Below are positions 43,497 to 52,636 of a stretch of DNA of 64,000 nt, one piece after another. The DNA is from Bacteroidota bacterium. GTDB taxonomy: Bacteria > Bacteroidota > Bacteroidia > AKYH767-A > 2013-40CM-41-45. Below the pieces are notes generated by a model. The model was not told the DNA's origin, made no database searches, and saw only the letters and a program-made list of their open reading frames with translations. The stretch's first letter is position 1. The number at the start of each line of letters is the position of its first letter. A program made the translations under genes and the position numbers. The stretch lies in NCBI GenBank assembly GCA_016720935.1, contig JADKJP010000002.1, positions 434,001 to 498,000 of the forward strand. The letters are read 5' to 3'.

Positions 43497-43552
43497 TATG
43501 GATTATGGATTTTAGATTTTAGATTTTAGATTTTAGTTGTTAGTTGTTAGTG
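43497..43552 (-). repeat. 8-unit heptamer array abutting the M42 start
   Basis: Read towards the gene on the minus strand: CACTAAC, AACTAAC, AACTAAA, ATCTAAA three times, ATCCATA twice, then ATG. The word differs from those at the other loci, but the period, the A/C-rich character and the position are the same. Confidence 0.88.
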
Positions 43553-43595
43553 ATACTTTGATTAACGGGTCAAGATAACAACAACTATTTCCAGA

Positions 43596-45023
43596 TTATT
43601 TAACCCGACCGAGTTTAATCATGTTTGTACGGCCTTGTTCGGAAAGAGGAATGCTTGCGAGGTTAATAATTATTTCACCCTTCGTGACATAGCCTTTATC
43701 TTTCAGAATCTGTTGCAACTCATCAATGGTCTCATCAGTTGATACCCGATGATCATAGTAGAATCCGCGAACTCCCCACACAAGACTCAGCACATTGAGC
43801 AATGACGGAACGTCTGTAAAGATAAGGATATCTGCAAGAGGTCGTTGAGCGGCTACTTTGTAAGCGGTATATCCGGAACGGGTCATTCCTACAATCGCTT
43901 TTGCTGCCACCTGTGAAGCCATCACACATGCATTGTAACACGCGGAATCGGAAATGAAAGTACTGCTGGTGATATCGGGTTTAATATCTCGGTTGTAGTG
44001 GTAAGCTTTTGCTTCCACTGTTGAAATGATGTTTCGCATGTACTCCACCACTTTGACAGGATATTGTCCAACGGAGGTTTCTCCACTCAGCATCACGGCA
44101 TCGGCGCCATCCATCACTGAGTTCGCGACATCATTGACTTCCGCACGGGTGGGAGCATAATTGGTGATCATGGTTTCCATCATCTGTGTTGCAATGATTA
44201 CCGGCTTGGCGGCCTGAATACATTTGTTCACAAGCATCTTCTGGATGATGGGGACCTCCTGCATCGGAAGTTCGACTCCAAGGTCTCCGCGTGCAACCAT
44301 TAATGCATCGGTTTCACGGATGATAAAATCAATTTCATTGAGGGCTTCCGGTTTTTCAATCTTCGCGATAACACGAATTTTTTTTCCTGCTCTTTTGATC
44401 ATCGCTTTGAGATCCACTATGTCCTTTGCAGTCCGAACAAAAGAAAGTCCTATCCAGTCAACATTTTGCTCCAGTGCAAAACTCAGATCGTCAAGATCTT
44501 TGGCTGTCAGACTGGGAAGTGAAATTTTTGTTCTAGGGAGGTTGACACCTTTGCGGGAAGAAATTTTTCCGCGGCTTTCCGCGATAGCATGCACTTCATC
44601 CAAACGGTTTGTGCTGATTACCCGCAACTGAATTTTACCATCATCAATGAGTACAAGATCTCCTATTGCCACATCCTGCGGAAACTGCTGATAATTCATA
44701 TACAGTTTCCCGTTTTTGCCGATACATTCATGAGATGTAAATACAATCTCCTGTCCTGCTTCGAGAACCATTTCATTGTTTTCCACTTCTCCAATGCGGA
44801 GTTTCGGCCCTTGTAAATCGACCAGGATAGAAATGTTGGCATTCAATTCCCGACTGATGGAACGGATATCTTCGATAACTTTTCGATGCACGGAATAATC
44901 GCCATGAGACAGATTCAGCCGGCACACATCCACTCCGGCTTCCATCAATTGTTTCAGCATTTCCGGGGAAGAAGAGGCGGGGCCGATAGTCGCGACAATT
45001 TTCGTTTTGTTAAAGGGGATCAT
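43596..45023 (-). CDS. pyk: Pyruvate kinase
   Basis: 475 residues, bacterial type. NKTKIVATIGPASSSPEML, CRLNLSHGDYSVH, ILVDLQGPKLRIG, AKIEKPEALNEIDFII, LMVARGDLGVELPMQEVPII, KPVIIATQMMETMI and DGADAVMLSGETSVGQYPVK are the classic signatures. The C-terminal domain (GMTRSGYTAYKVAAQRP) is complete. Transfers phosphate from phosphoenolpyruvate to ADP. Followed by the M42 gene on the same strand. Confidence 0.97.
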   Translation of the reverse strand: MIPFNKTKIVATIGPASSSPEMLKQLMEAGVDVCRLNLSHGDYSVHRKVIEDIRSISRELNANISILVDLQGPKLRIGEVENNEMVLEAGQEIVFTSHECIGKNGKLYMNYQQFPQDVAIGDLVLIDDGKIQLRVISTNRLDEVHAIAESRGKISSRKGVNLPRTKISLPSLTAKDLDDLSFALEQNVDWIGLSFVRTAKDIVDLKAMIKRAGKKIRVIAKIEKPEALNEIDFIIRETDALMVARGDLGVELPMQEVPIIQKMLVNKCIQAAKPVIIATQMMETMITNYAPTRAEVNDVANSVMDGADAVMLSGETSVGQYPVKVVEYMRNIISTVEAKAYHYNRDIKPDITSSTFISDSACYNACVMASQVAAKAIVGMTRSGYTAYKVAAQRPLADILIFTDVPSLLNVLSLVWGVRGFYYDHRVSTDETIDELQQILKDKGYVTKGEIIINLASIPLSEQGRTNMIKLGRVK

Positions 45024-45102
45024 AAAGTTGTTGGGAGTGATATTGAAAACATCATTATTATTTCGCAGGAGTAAAAATGTTTTCGAATGTTCTGATGATG
45101 GA

Positions 45103-45525
45103 TTAAAAAACCAGATTTTCTTTTGATTTTAAATTTTTGGCTTCGAGTTTGTAAACACCAAGAACCATTCGAATTTCTTTTAACGCGGCAAGAATCAATG
45201 GTTCTTCAATTCGGGACATTCCTTTTCTTACAATTACAAAATAGTCAATTTGTTTTTGTTCCGGAATCAACAAGCCTTTTGAAGACCTGTTGGCGACAAG
45301 ATAATATTCATCCTCTTCAGGTGTGATGTATTTAAAAAATGAAAATTCCTGATCTTCCATTCTTTTACCGTTGAAGACTTTGTAGTCTTCTTCCCGTTGT
45401 AAACGAATGTCAAGTTTCAAATTTAGTTCCCTGCAAAGTCTGTAATCTTTTTGTTGGCAAATGATACCAATCAGAAGAAAATCAAAATTATCTTCTTCTT
45501 TAAGTTTTATAATTGTCTTTGCCAT
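45103..45525 (-). CDS. IPExxxVDY family protein
   Basis: 140 residues from MAKTIIKLKEEDNFDFLLIG; a longer frame to 45561 is open but lacks support. The signature LLIPEQKQIDYFVIVRKG (IPEx3-DY) defines this Bacteroidota family, which is commonly found beside pyk and rnc as here. Its function is unknown. Confidence 0.85.
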   Translation of the reverse strand: MAKTIIKLKEEDNFDFLLIGIICQQKDYRLCRELNLKLDIRLQREEDYKVFNGKRMEDQEFSFFKYITPEEDEYYLVANRSSKGLLIPEQKQIDYFVIVRKGMSRIEEPLILAALKEIRMVLGVYKLEAKNLKSKENLVF

Positions 45526-45633
45526 TGCTTTCCGCCTGTGAAAATAACAATTGAAATGCAAAAATGATCAGAAAAGCAAAAGCATTAAGCATTTTCAATC
45601 GGGAATTGCTTTTTCAGCGAAATGCGGAGGAAA

Positions 45634-46356
45634 TCAGGACAGCCCAAGGCTGGTGCAGGCTTTCTCCGCGGCAATTTGTTCAGCGCGTTTTTTGGAATAA
45701 TCCTCCCCGCGCGAGAGTTCCTGTCCATCGATCATCAACCGTACACGGAGCAGGCGTTTTCCGCCGTTTTCCACTTCTTCCAGTAATTCAAATTCAACAG
45801 CTTTGCGTTCGCGTTGAGCCCAGTTGATCAGTTTGCTTTTAAAGTTAGCGTCGAGTTGTTCGATCTCATCCAAATCGATGTGGTGCTTGACAATTCTTTT
45901 CAGAATCAATTTACGTGTAACATCATAACCCTGGTCGATATACACCGCGCCGATAAGTGCCTCAAACGCGTCGCCATATGCGGAACGGTTTTTCGCGCCC
46001 GGATCAATGTTGCCGGTCATGAAGTGGTCGATACCGAGTTTCATCGCCAGGCGGTTGAGATGTTCACGATTCACGATACGGCTTCTCATTTCTGTGAGGA
46101 AGCCTTCTTCTTTAAATGGAAATTTTTTAAAGAGCATTTCAGCAATGACAGCGCCCAGCACTGCGTCCCCTAAATATTCAAGTCGTTCGTTACTGAGTTT
46201 TATTCCGCTGGGATGTTCTTCGGCTGTAGAGCGATGACGAAAAGCAAGGTGATAAACGGCAGTGTTTCCCGGATAAAAACCCAGGAGATTGCGTAGAGAA
46301 GAGGCAAATTTCTTGTCTTTGGAAAAGAGGTTGCGGATGTAAGAAGTGAAAATCAA
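45634..46356 (-). CDS. rnc: Ribonuclease III
   Basis: 240 residues. N-terminal RNase III domain with the signature NERLEYLGDAVLGAVIAEML, and a second acidic site in YGDAFEALIGAVYID. A C-terminal double-strand RNA-binding domain is indicated by NFKSKLINWAQRERK and KKRAEQIAAEKAC. Cleaves double-stranded RNA in rRNA and mRNA processing. Located 45 nt after fabF, so probably in the acpP-fabF-rnc unit common in bacteria. Confidence 0.95.
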   Translation of the reverse strand: MIFTSYIRNLFSKDKKFASSLRNLLGFYPGNTAVYHLAFRHRSTAEEHPSGIKLSNERLEYLGDAVLGAVIAEMLFKKFPFKEEGFLTEMRSRIVNREHLNRLAMKLGIDHFMTGNIDPGAKNRSAYGDAFEALIGAVYIDQGYDVTRKLILKRIVKHHIDLDEIEQLDANFKSKLINWAQRERKAVEFELLEEVENGGKRLLRVRLMIDGQELSRGEDYSKKRAEQIAAEKACTSLGLS

Positions 46357-46401
46357 GCGCTGAAATTTTAGGATTCAGGCTGCCGGTTTGAATCCGGGAG
46401 A

Positions 46402-47652
46402 TCAGGAATACTTGCGAAAGATAACGGAAGCATTGTGACCGCCGAAACCAAATGTATTGCTCAGGGCTGCACGAACAGTCCGGTGCTGCGCTTTGTTAAA
46501 GGTCAGGTTCAGTTTCGGATCAAACGCGGGATCGTCGGTGAAGTGATTGATCGTAGGAGGAATGATTCCATGTACAACGGCCATAATACTTGCAATGGCT
46601 TCGATTGCTCCTGCAGCACCAAGCAGGTGACCGGTCATTGATTTCGTACTACTGATATTCATACGATAGGCATCTTCACCAAAAACTGTTTGGATTGCTT
46701 TTATTTCCTGAGGATCACCAATTGGAGTGGAGGTTCCGTGGACGTTGACATAATCGATATCCTTGGTCGACATACCTGCATCTTCAAGGGCAGCATTCAT
46801 GACATTCGCGGCACCAAGTCCTTCCGGATGCGGAGCCGTCATGTGATATGCATCGGCAGACATACCGCCACCGACTAATTCAGCATAGATTTTTGCACCT
46901 CTTGCTTTTGCATGTTCCAGTTCTTCAAGAACAAGGCAACCGGCACCTTCTCCCATCACAAAACCATCCCGATCAAGATCGAAAGGACGTGAAGCGGTAG
47001 TCGGGTCATCGTTCCGTTGTGAAAGAGCTTGCAAAGCGTTGAATCCGCCAACACAGGTTTCATTCACTGTTGATTCCGAACCTCCTGAAATAATGATATT
47101 GGCTTTTCCTAAACGGATATAGGTAAACGCGTCAATCAGTGCATTCGTTGAAGAAGCACAGGCGGATACAGTGGTGAAATTCGGTCCGCGAAAACCGTAT
47201 TTGATGGAGATGTGTCCGGATGCGATATCCGCGATCATCTTAGGAATGAAAAATGGATTGAAGCGTGGAGTACCGTCACCTTTGGCGAATGCGGAAACTT
47301 CATCCTGGAAAGTTTTTAAACCCCCAATGCCGGAACCCCAGATAACTCCGACTCTGTCGTGATTGACCGTTTCAAGGTTAATACCACTATCGACAATTGC
47401 CTGTTCGGCAACTACCAGTGCATAGTGGGAAAATCCATCAAGCTTACGGCCTTCTTTACGCTCAAAATAGTCGTTGATGTCAAAACCTTTTACTTCGCAG
47501 GCAAAACGGGTTTTGAATTTCGAAGCGTCAAATTTGGTAATCATACCAGCGCCACTGACTCCGTTAATGAGTCCGTTCCAATACGATTCAACGGAGTTGC
47601 CAAGGGGAGTAAGTGCGCCAAGGCCTGTAACTACGACTCGTTTCAGTTGCAT
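46402..47652 (-). CDS. fabF: 3-oxoacyl-ACP synthase II
   Basis: 416 residues, thiolase fold. The catalytic cysteine is in TVSACASSTNALIDAF, and the histidines are in NVHGTSTPIGDPQE and SMTGHLLGAAGAI. SNTFGFGGHNASVIF closes the enzyme. Condenses malonyl-ACP in fatty acid elongation. A 116-nt gap with a nested hairpin separates it from acpP upstream. Confidence 0.97.
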   Translation of the reverse strand: MQLKRVVVTGLGALTPLGNSVESYWNGLINGVSGAGMITKFDASKFKTRFACEVKGFDINDYFERKEGRKLDGFSHYALVVAEQAIVDSGINLETVNHDRVGVIWGSGIGGLKTFQDEVSAFAKGDGTPRFNPFFIPKMIADIASGHISIKYGFRGPNFTTVSACASSTNALIDAFTYIRLGKANIIISGGSESTVNETCVGGFNALQALSQRNDDPTTASRPFDLDRDGFVMGEGAGCLVLEELEHAKARGAKIYAELVGGGMSADAYHMTAPHPEGLGAANVMNAALEDAGMSTKDIDYVNVHGTSTPIGDPQEIKAIQTVFGEDAYRMNISSTKSMTGHLLGAAGAIEAIASIMAVVHGIIPPTINHFTDDPAFDPKLNLTFNKAQHRTVRAALSNTFGFGGHNASVIFRKYS

Positions 47653-47711
47653 TCCGGTATAAAAATTTGAGATGAATCAAACAAAGGGCGCTTCGTAACC
47701 CTAATGAAAGA

Positions 47712-47756
47712 CCAACCAGATCCGGGAGCTGAAAATCAGCTAAAGGATCTGGTTGG
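47712..47756 (-). promoter_or_regulatory. Nested stem-loop between acpP and fabF
   Basis: Outer arms CCAACCAGATCC (47712-47723) and GGATCTGGTTGG (47745-47756) pair over 12 bp. A symmetric 3x3 internal loop follows, then an inner stem AGCTGA/TCAGCT with a 3-nt loop. No U-run follows on the minus strand. It may attenuate transcription or protect the acpP mRNA end. Confidence 0.75.
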
Positions 47757-47768
47757 GAAAATGGAAAA

Positions 47769-48005
47769 TTATTTAGCGTTCTTCTCGATATAATCGATCG
47801 CCTGGCCGACTGTAGAAATCTTTTCAGCCTGATCGTCCGGAATAGCGATATTGAATTCTTTTTCGAATTCCATGATCAACTCAACGGTGTCAAGGGAATC
47901 AGCACCCAAATCGTTGGTAAAGCTGGCTTCTGTCGTCACTTCTTTTTCGTCAACACCAAGTTTGTCGATGATGATGGCTTTCACTTTTGATGCAATGTCT
48001 GACAT
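47769..48005 (-). CDS. acpP: Acyl carrier protein
   Basis: 78 residues, acidic. The phosphopantetheine serine is in LGADSLDTVELIMEFEKEF. The start MSDIASKVKAIIIDKLGVD and the end IDYIEKNAK are canonical. It carries growing acyl chains in fatty acid synthesis. It has a well-formed promoter (48044-48075) and is followed by fabF and rnc. Confidence 0.98.
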   Translation of the reverse strand: MSDIASKVKAIIIDKLGVDEKEVTTEASFTNDLGADSLDTVELIMEFEKEFNIAIPDDQAEKISTVGQAIDYIEKNAK

Positions 48006-48043
48006 GTTTGTGTCCTTTTAGGTGATTTAGATTAAATGTTGTG

Positions 48044-48075
48044 CAAAGTAAAATTTATTCGACTTAAAATCAAAA
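48044..48075 (-). promoter_or_regulatory. Promoter of acpP
   Basis: On the minus strand TTTTG (48075-48071) is followed after 19 nt by TTACTTTG (48051-48044). This fits the Bacteroidota -33/-7 pattern with one mismatch in the -7 box. The box lies about 40 nt before the start. Confidence 0.6.
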
Positions 48076-48286
48076 TGGAGATTTTAGCCTTTTCGGAGCT
48101 TATTCAGAGTCACTGGTTTAAAGACTCATGACTCCAATTTTTCATTAAATACTATCATTTTTACTCTTTTCATATTCATTTCCCGCAGTATTTATTCGAA
48201 AAAGGAAGAAAGAGTTTAAAATGTCGTTTTATTGATATTGATTGTTTCCGTTTTCAAACTATGAATTTGCATTCGGAGGACAAAAA

Positions 48287-49276
48287 TTAATGCATGAACA
48301 TGCGCAGAAGGTAGAAAATCCCGGCTGCCAGCAGAGCAGATACCGGAATCGTGAGTACCCATGCCCAGATGAGTTGGATTGTAACACCCCAACGTACAGC
48401 ACTCACCCGTTTTGTTACTCCAACTCCGATGATAGCACCGGTAATAGTATGTGTAGTGCTCACCGGTATTTTGAAATGCTGCGTACCGAAAAGTGTCAGA
48501 GCTCCCGCGGTTTCAGCACTAAATCCCTCAAATGGAGTCAGTTTGGTAACTTTTTGCCCCATTGTTTTAACGATTTTCCATCCGCCGATCATCGTTCCGG
48601 CTGCAATCGCGGTATAGCAGGCAAGAGGTACCCATTCGGGTAATTCCTTTATATCCCCAATAACTCCCTGCGACACCATTGCAGCGGCGATGATACCCAT
48701 AACTTTTTGGGCGTCATTACCACCGTGACCAAGACTATAGGCAGCTGATGAAAGTAGCTGGAGCCTTCGGAACACCACATCCACTTTCGAAGGATTGAAG
48801 CGTTTACAAATATTAATTGTTATTACAGAAATAATATAAGACATCACCAAACCAATAACCGGAGCGAGAACAATAAAATATATTGTTGGCATTACTTTTT
48901 CGTACTGAACAGCGGAAAAAGATCCGGCATTGGCAATACCTGCACCTGCAAATCCACCGATCAGGGTGTGTGAAGAACTGGAAGGAATACCGCCCCACCA
49001 TGTGGCCAGATTCCAGATGATGGCTGCGATGACACCGGATAAAACGACCAATAATGTGACGTTTTCTTTGTTCACGGTTTTTGCTACTGTGTCCGCCACT
49101 TTCAGCTCAAAGATCCAGTAAGCCAGAAAGTTAAAGGCTGCAGCCCAAATTACAGCGGTGAGGGGAGAAAGAACTTTTGTGGACACCACTGTTGCAATCG
49201 AATTGGCAGCATCATGAAAACCATTGATGAAGTCAAAGACCAGTGCCAGGATGATTACAAGTGTAATAAGTTGCAT
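48287..49276 (-). CDS. PiT-family inorganic phosphate transporter
   Basis: 329 residues, about ten hydrophobic segments. The paired PiT signatures are FINGFHDAANSIATVVST near the N-terminus and AYSLGHGGNDAQKVMGIIAA in the second half. GTQHFKIPVSTTHTITGAII follows near the C-terminus. Imports phosphate with a cation. It is 30 nt downstream of a DUF47 gene, the standard partner. Confidence 0.93.
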   Translation of the reverse strand: MQLITLVIILALVFDFINGFHDAANSIATVVSTKVLSPLTAVIWAAAFNFLAYWIFELKVADTVAKTVNKENVTLLVVLSGVIAAIIWNLATWWGGIPSSSSHTLIGGFAGAGIANAGSFSAVQYEKVMPTIYFIVLAPVIGLVMSYIISVITINICKRFNPSKVDVVFRRLQLLSSAAYSLGHGGNDAQKVMGIIAAAMVSQGVIGDIKELPEWVPLACYTAIAAGTMIGGWKIVKTMGQKVTKLTPFEGFSAETAGALTLFGTQHFKIPVSTTHTITGAIIGVGVTKRVSAVRWGVTIQLIWAWVLTIPVSALLAAGIFYLLRMFMH

Positions 49277-49306
49277 AATGTGCTTATTATCAGAAAATAG
49301 TATATT

Positions 49307-49954
49307 TTAAGCGTGTTTCACAATTACAGATTCGATGACATTCGCAACATCTTCACACATATCGGTTGCTGTTTCGAGTGCTGATAAGACCTCTTTGATT
49401 TTGATGATCTGTATTGCATCCTTTTCTTCTTCAAATAATCTGGCTACGGCATTATCGAAAATATCATCCGCATGATTCTCAATGCTGTTGACTCTTACCA
49501 ATGCTTCACGAATTTTGATCATGTTGTTCATGCTGCGCAGGCTTTGGATGGCACTGTTCAGTTCTTCGGCACATTGAAGGATAAGTTCACTCAGCTTAAT
49601 CATCGAAGGGTGAATGGTTTCTACTTTGTAGAGTTCTATTCTCTTAGCTGAGCCATGGATATAATCAATGATGTCATCAAGCCCGGATGCCAAATGCTGG
49701 ATGTCTTCACGATCGAAAGGAGTGATAAAAGTACGTGCAACTTCATTAAAGATCTGGTGGGTTATTTCATCACCTGTATGTTCCAGTTTTTCGATCTGAC
49801 GGATAAAAGCTGTTCTCTTTTCAGGAGAAGTGGTGGTGAGTGCCTCATACAACAGTTTGGAGATGGCAACAAGATTGGCAGAAGCCTGTTCAAAAAGCGG
49901 ATAGAATTTTCTGTCTTTTGGAACGAAGTATTGGAAGATTGAATTCGCCGACAT
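49307..49954 (-). CDS. DUF47 (PhoU-like) partner of the phosphate transporter
   Basis: 215 residues, all-helical. RTAFIRQIEKLEHTGDEITH, FITPFDREDIQHLASGLDDI and the second-half helix VNSIENHADDIFDNAVARLF are typical of the TIGR00153/DUF47 family, which resembles PhoU. It modulates PiT transport. First gene of a two-gene operon. TTACTTTCG at 49981-49989 (minus strand) may be its -7 box. Confidence 0.92.
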   Translation of the reverse strand: MSANSIFQYFVPKDRKFYPLFEQASANLVAISKLLYEALTTTSPEKRTAFIRQIEKLEHTGDEITHQIFNEVARTFITPFDREDIQHLASGLDDIIDYIHGSAKRIELYKVETIHPSMIKLSELILQCAEELNSAIQSLRSMNNMIKIREALVRVNSIENHADDIFDNAVARLFEEEKDAIQIIKIKEVLSALETATDMCEDVANVIESVIVKHA

Positions 49955-50340
49955 GTTTGGAAGATTATTTTAAGAATGGACGAAAGTAATGAAATTAAGG
50001 TGGGAAAAATTTCAATGTTGATAATTTCACAGGGAAATTTTATTGTATTTCATTCGATTTTTTCGAAATTTTGACATAAAGTAAAGCTTCCAAATCCGGA
50101 GCTTCGAATAAAACCTCTTCGGATGAAGTATTGGCGAATACCTTAAATGAATATATGTTCTGAAGAGAGTGATTTTTTAAAAGGATTTCCGGCTAACTTT
50201 AATGGAATATTGTCCGAGTATTAATTTCGGACACCAAAACATTAAGAACCCGATAGTTGTTTAGAATCCATTCTTTATAAGAAAAGGCGCCTTTACAATA
50301 ATTAATAATAGATTCTCCCCATTTTTTGACGCATACATGA
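49955..50340. other. Divergent regulatory gap between the phosphate and two-component genes
   Basis: No gene seen. TTTAA occurs at 50176 and 50198, exactly 22 bp apart, with ATTAA at 50220, another 22 bp on. A perfect inverted repeat lies at 50211-50233. This may hold binding sites for the response regulator encoded at 50341. Confidence 0.4.
50211..50233. promoter_or_regulatory. Inverted repeat TGTCCGA-N9-TCGGACA
   Basis: Perfect 7-bp arms with a 9-nt AT-rich spacer, about 110 bp upstream of the response regulator gene. Operator or small hairpin; the sequence alone does not decide. Confidence 0.5.
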
Positions 50341-51033
50341 ATGAATACAATACCCGGTAAAATTCTACTGATAGAAGACGAACCCAAACTGGCAGCCTTT
50401 ATTAAGAGGGGACTGGAAGAGAATGGTTTGGAAACAGATGTATCTTATGATGGAGAACTTGGCTCAAGGATGGCAAAATCCGGGAATTATAGTTTATACA
50501 TTCTGGACGTGAATCTACCGTACAAAAACGGAATAGAAATTTGCAAAGAACTTCGTCAGCAAAATAAAAACTCTCCGGTGCTAATGCTTACTGCCCTGGG
50601 GAGCACGGAGGATAAGTTGCTGGGTTTTGATGCCGGGGCGGATGATTACCTCTTAAAGCCGTTTGAATTTCTGGAATTATTAGCAAGGGTAAAGGCCTTG
50701 TTGAAAAGAGTGAATGCTGACAATACAGTATCTGACCTACTGCGTTTCGCGGACATTGAACTTGATTTGAATTTGCACGCGGCTAAACGTGGCGGTAAAA
50801 AAATTGATCTCACAGCCAAAGAATTTGCATTGCTTGAATATTTTATGCGGAATAAAAAGAGAGTCATTAGCAGGGTAGAACTTGCAGAGAAAATATGGGA
50901 TATTTCTTTTGACACTGGAACAAATGTCATTGATGTATATGTCAATTTTCTTCGAAAAAAAATTGATAAAAATTTCAACAAGAAACTGATTCATACCCAA
51001 ATCGGAGTTGGATATATCATGAAAGAAGAATAG
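50341..51033 (+). CDS. OmpR-family response regulator
   Basis: 230 residues. Receiver domain: acidic pair in LLIEDEPKLAAF, phospho-acceptor Asp54 in YILDVNLPYKNG, MLTALGST, and lysine in YLLKPFEFLE. A C-terminal winged helix follows: KIDLTAKEFALLEYFMRNKK, VIDVYVNFLRKKID, TQIGVGYIMKEE. DNA-binding response regulator of the QseB/PmrA type. The sensor gene starts 80 nt downstream. Confidence 0.95.
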   Translation: MNTIPGKILLIEDEPKLAAFIKRGLEENGLETDVSYDGELGSRMAKSGNYSLYILDVNLPYKNGIEICKELRQQNKNSPVLMLTALGSTEDKLLGFDAGADDYLLKPFEFLELLARVKALLKRVNADNTVSDLLRFADIELDLNLHAAKRGGKKIDLTAKEFALLEYFMRNKKRVISRVELAEKIWDISFDTGTNVIDVYVNFLRKKIDKNFNKKLIHTQIGVGYIMKEE

Positions 51034-51113
51034 TTGATCTTGAAAATAATGATTCACTTTTTCCGCTGGAATTTCGTTGAACATTCAATTTCATATTGAG
51101 AAAGAATTTTTGC

Positions 51114-52481
51114 ATGCAAATAAAAAATCAACTTACTCTTCAGTTTTCAATCCTGGTTGGGGCCATCCTTCTGCTTTTTTGTTTTTCGATTTATTTTCTA
51201 TCCGCCTTTTTTCTGAAAAAGGAATTCAGTATGGAGTTAAAAAAGAAGGCGGAATTTACGGCCGGTTTGCTTCTTAAAAACGATGGCCTTAATTTAGTTT
51301 TGATTGAATCTCTCGGCAATCAAAAAATCAATGAAATGTTGGGAGAGCAGATTTTTATTTCAACGGAATCGGGAGAAGAGTTATTCAACAGTTTTGATAA
51401 TGCTCAATTGCTTAATTGGATCAGATCTCCGGAACAATTACCGGATGGACCTTCGTATGTTCCCCTGGCTGATGATTATCTATTGCATAAATTTTCTTAT
51501 TCTCCTGCAGGAGGTTCCTATATTGTAATAGTTGCCTCGAAGAACAATTATTTGGTTGAGCTTAATCTTCTGAAAATATTTCTCATTTCAGGATTTATTC
51601 TGAGCCTTGGTATTGTTTATTTCTCAGGGAAATATTTTTCTGCCGCCGCTCTTGGCCCGGTGGAAAAAATTGTAAATGAAGTGGAGGCGATTTCCGCTAC
51701 AAATCTTCACAAGCGACTCGACATTGCGAATGGCGAAGATGAATTGGCTCATCTTTCCATCACATTCAATCGATTATTGGAGAGGTTGGAAACCAGTTTT
51801 GCGCTTCAACGAAATTTTGTCGCCAATGCTTCACATGAATTACGTACTCCTCTAAGTGCCATAACCGCCCAGCTGGAAGTTACCTTGATGAATACAAGAA
51901 GTGTGGAGGAATACAAACTTGTTATGCAATCGATACTGGATGATATCCGGGAGATGAACCAACTTTCAGAGGGTCTCTTTGATCTGACGCTTGCCAGTCG
52001 GGATGTTTCACTCATGAAATTTTCAGAAGTACGCCTGGATGAATTGCTCATGCAGTCAAGAGGGGAGTTGTTAAAGAAAAAGCCGGAATATAAAATCAAC
52101 ATCCACATTGGAGAATTGCCGGACAACGAGCGGTTGCTAATGTTACACGGGAAGGAACATTTGCTGAAATCCACATTGCGCAATCTGATGGATAATGCCT
52201 GTAAATATTCACCGGATAAGACTGCGGATGTGATTCTTACTTTTGAAAATCAAAATATAATTATCCGTATCCTGGATCACGGAATCGGAATTCCTGCCGA
52301 TTATATGGACAAATTATTTACACCACTTTTACGGGCCGGCAATGTGAAACACATTCAGGGCCATGGTCTGGGTCTCGCTTTGGCTAAGAAGATTGTAGAG
52401 CTGCATCACGGTAAAATTTCTGTTGAATCGGAAATAGACAAAGGAACCCGTGTATTGCTTACATTTCCTGCATTGCTATAG
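51114..52481 (+). CDS. Sensor histidine kinase
   Basis: 456 residues from the ATG at 51114 (TTG at 51096 is open but less likely). One membrane helix near the N-terminus (FSILVGAILLLFCFSIYFL) and one near 152-172 flank a periplasmic sensor region. A HAMP-like linker follows, then HisKA with the phospho-histidine in NASHELRTPLSAITAQLE. The ATPase motifs are NLMDNACKYSP, DHGIGIP and GHGLGLALAKKI. Partner of the upstream regulator; the signal is unknown. Confidence 0.93.
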   Translation: MQIKNQLTLQFSILVGAILLLFCFSIYFLSAFFLKKEFSMELKKKAEFTAGLLLKNDGLNLVLIESLGNQKINEMLGEQIFISTESGEELFNSFDNAQLLNWIRSPEQLPDGPSYVPLADDYLLHKFSYSPAGGSYIVIVASKNNYLVELNLLKIFLISGFILSLGIVYFSGKYFSAAALGPVEKIVNEVEAISATNLHKRLDIANGEDELAHLSITFNRLLERLETSFALQRNFVANASHELRTPLSAITAQLEVTLMNTRSVEEYKLVMQSILDDIREMNQLSEGLFDLTLASRDVSLMKFSEVRLDELLMQSRGELLKKKPEYKINIHIGELPDNERLLMLHGKEHLLKSTLRNLMDNACKYSPDKTADVILTFENQNIIIRILDHGIGIPADYMDKLFTPLLRAGNVKHIQGHGLGLALAKKIVELHHGKISVESEIDKGTRVLLTFPALL

Positions 52482-52513
52482 TAGATTTAATCCTTAGGGT
52501 TTTTTCGTTCAAT

Positions 52514-52551
52514 TTTAATCCTTTTTTAATCTCCCTTTAATTCCATTTTAA
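52514..52551 (+). promoter_or_regulatory. Four TTTAA boxes at exact 11-bp spacing
   Basis: TTTAA starts at 52514, 52525, 52536 and 52547. Eleven-bp direct repeats are the usual footprint of OmpR-family response regulators. The site lies 30 bp after the kinase gene and about 90 bp before the double hsp20 gene. Confidence 0.65.
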
Positions 52552-52636
52552 GGAGTTTGCTCGTCCTTTGTGCACGTATTTAAAATGAATACGTCCGGCA
52601 ACAGGGAAACTGAAGCATTAATAAATCCTGAAAACG

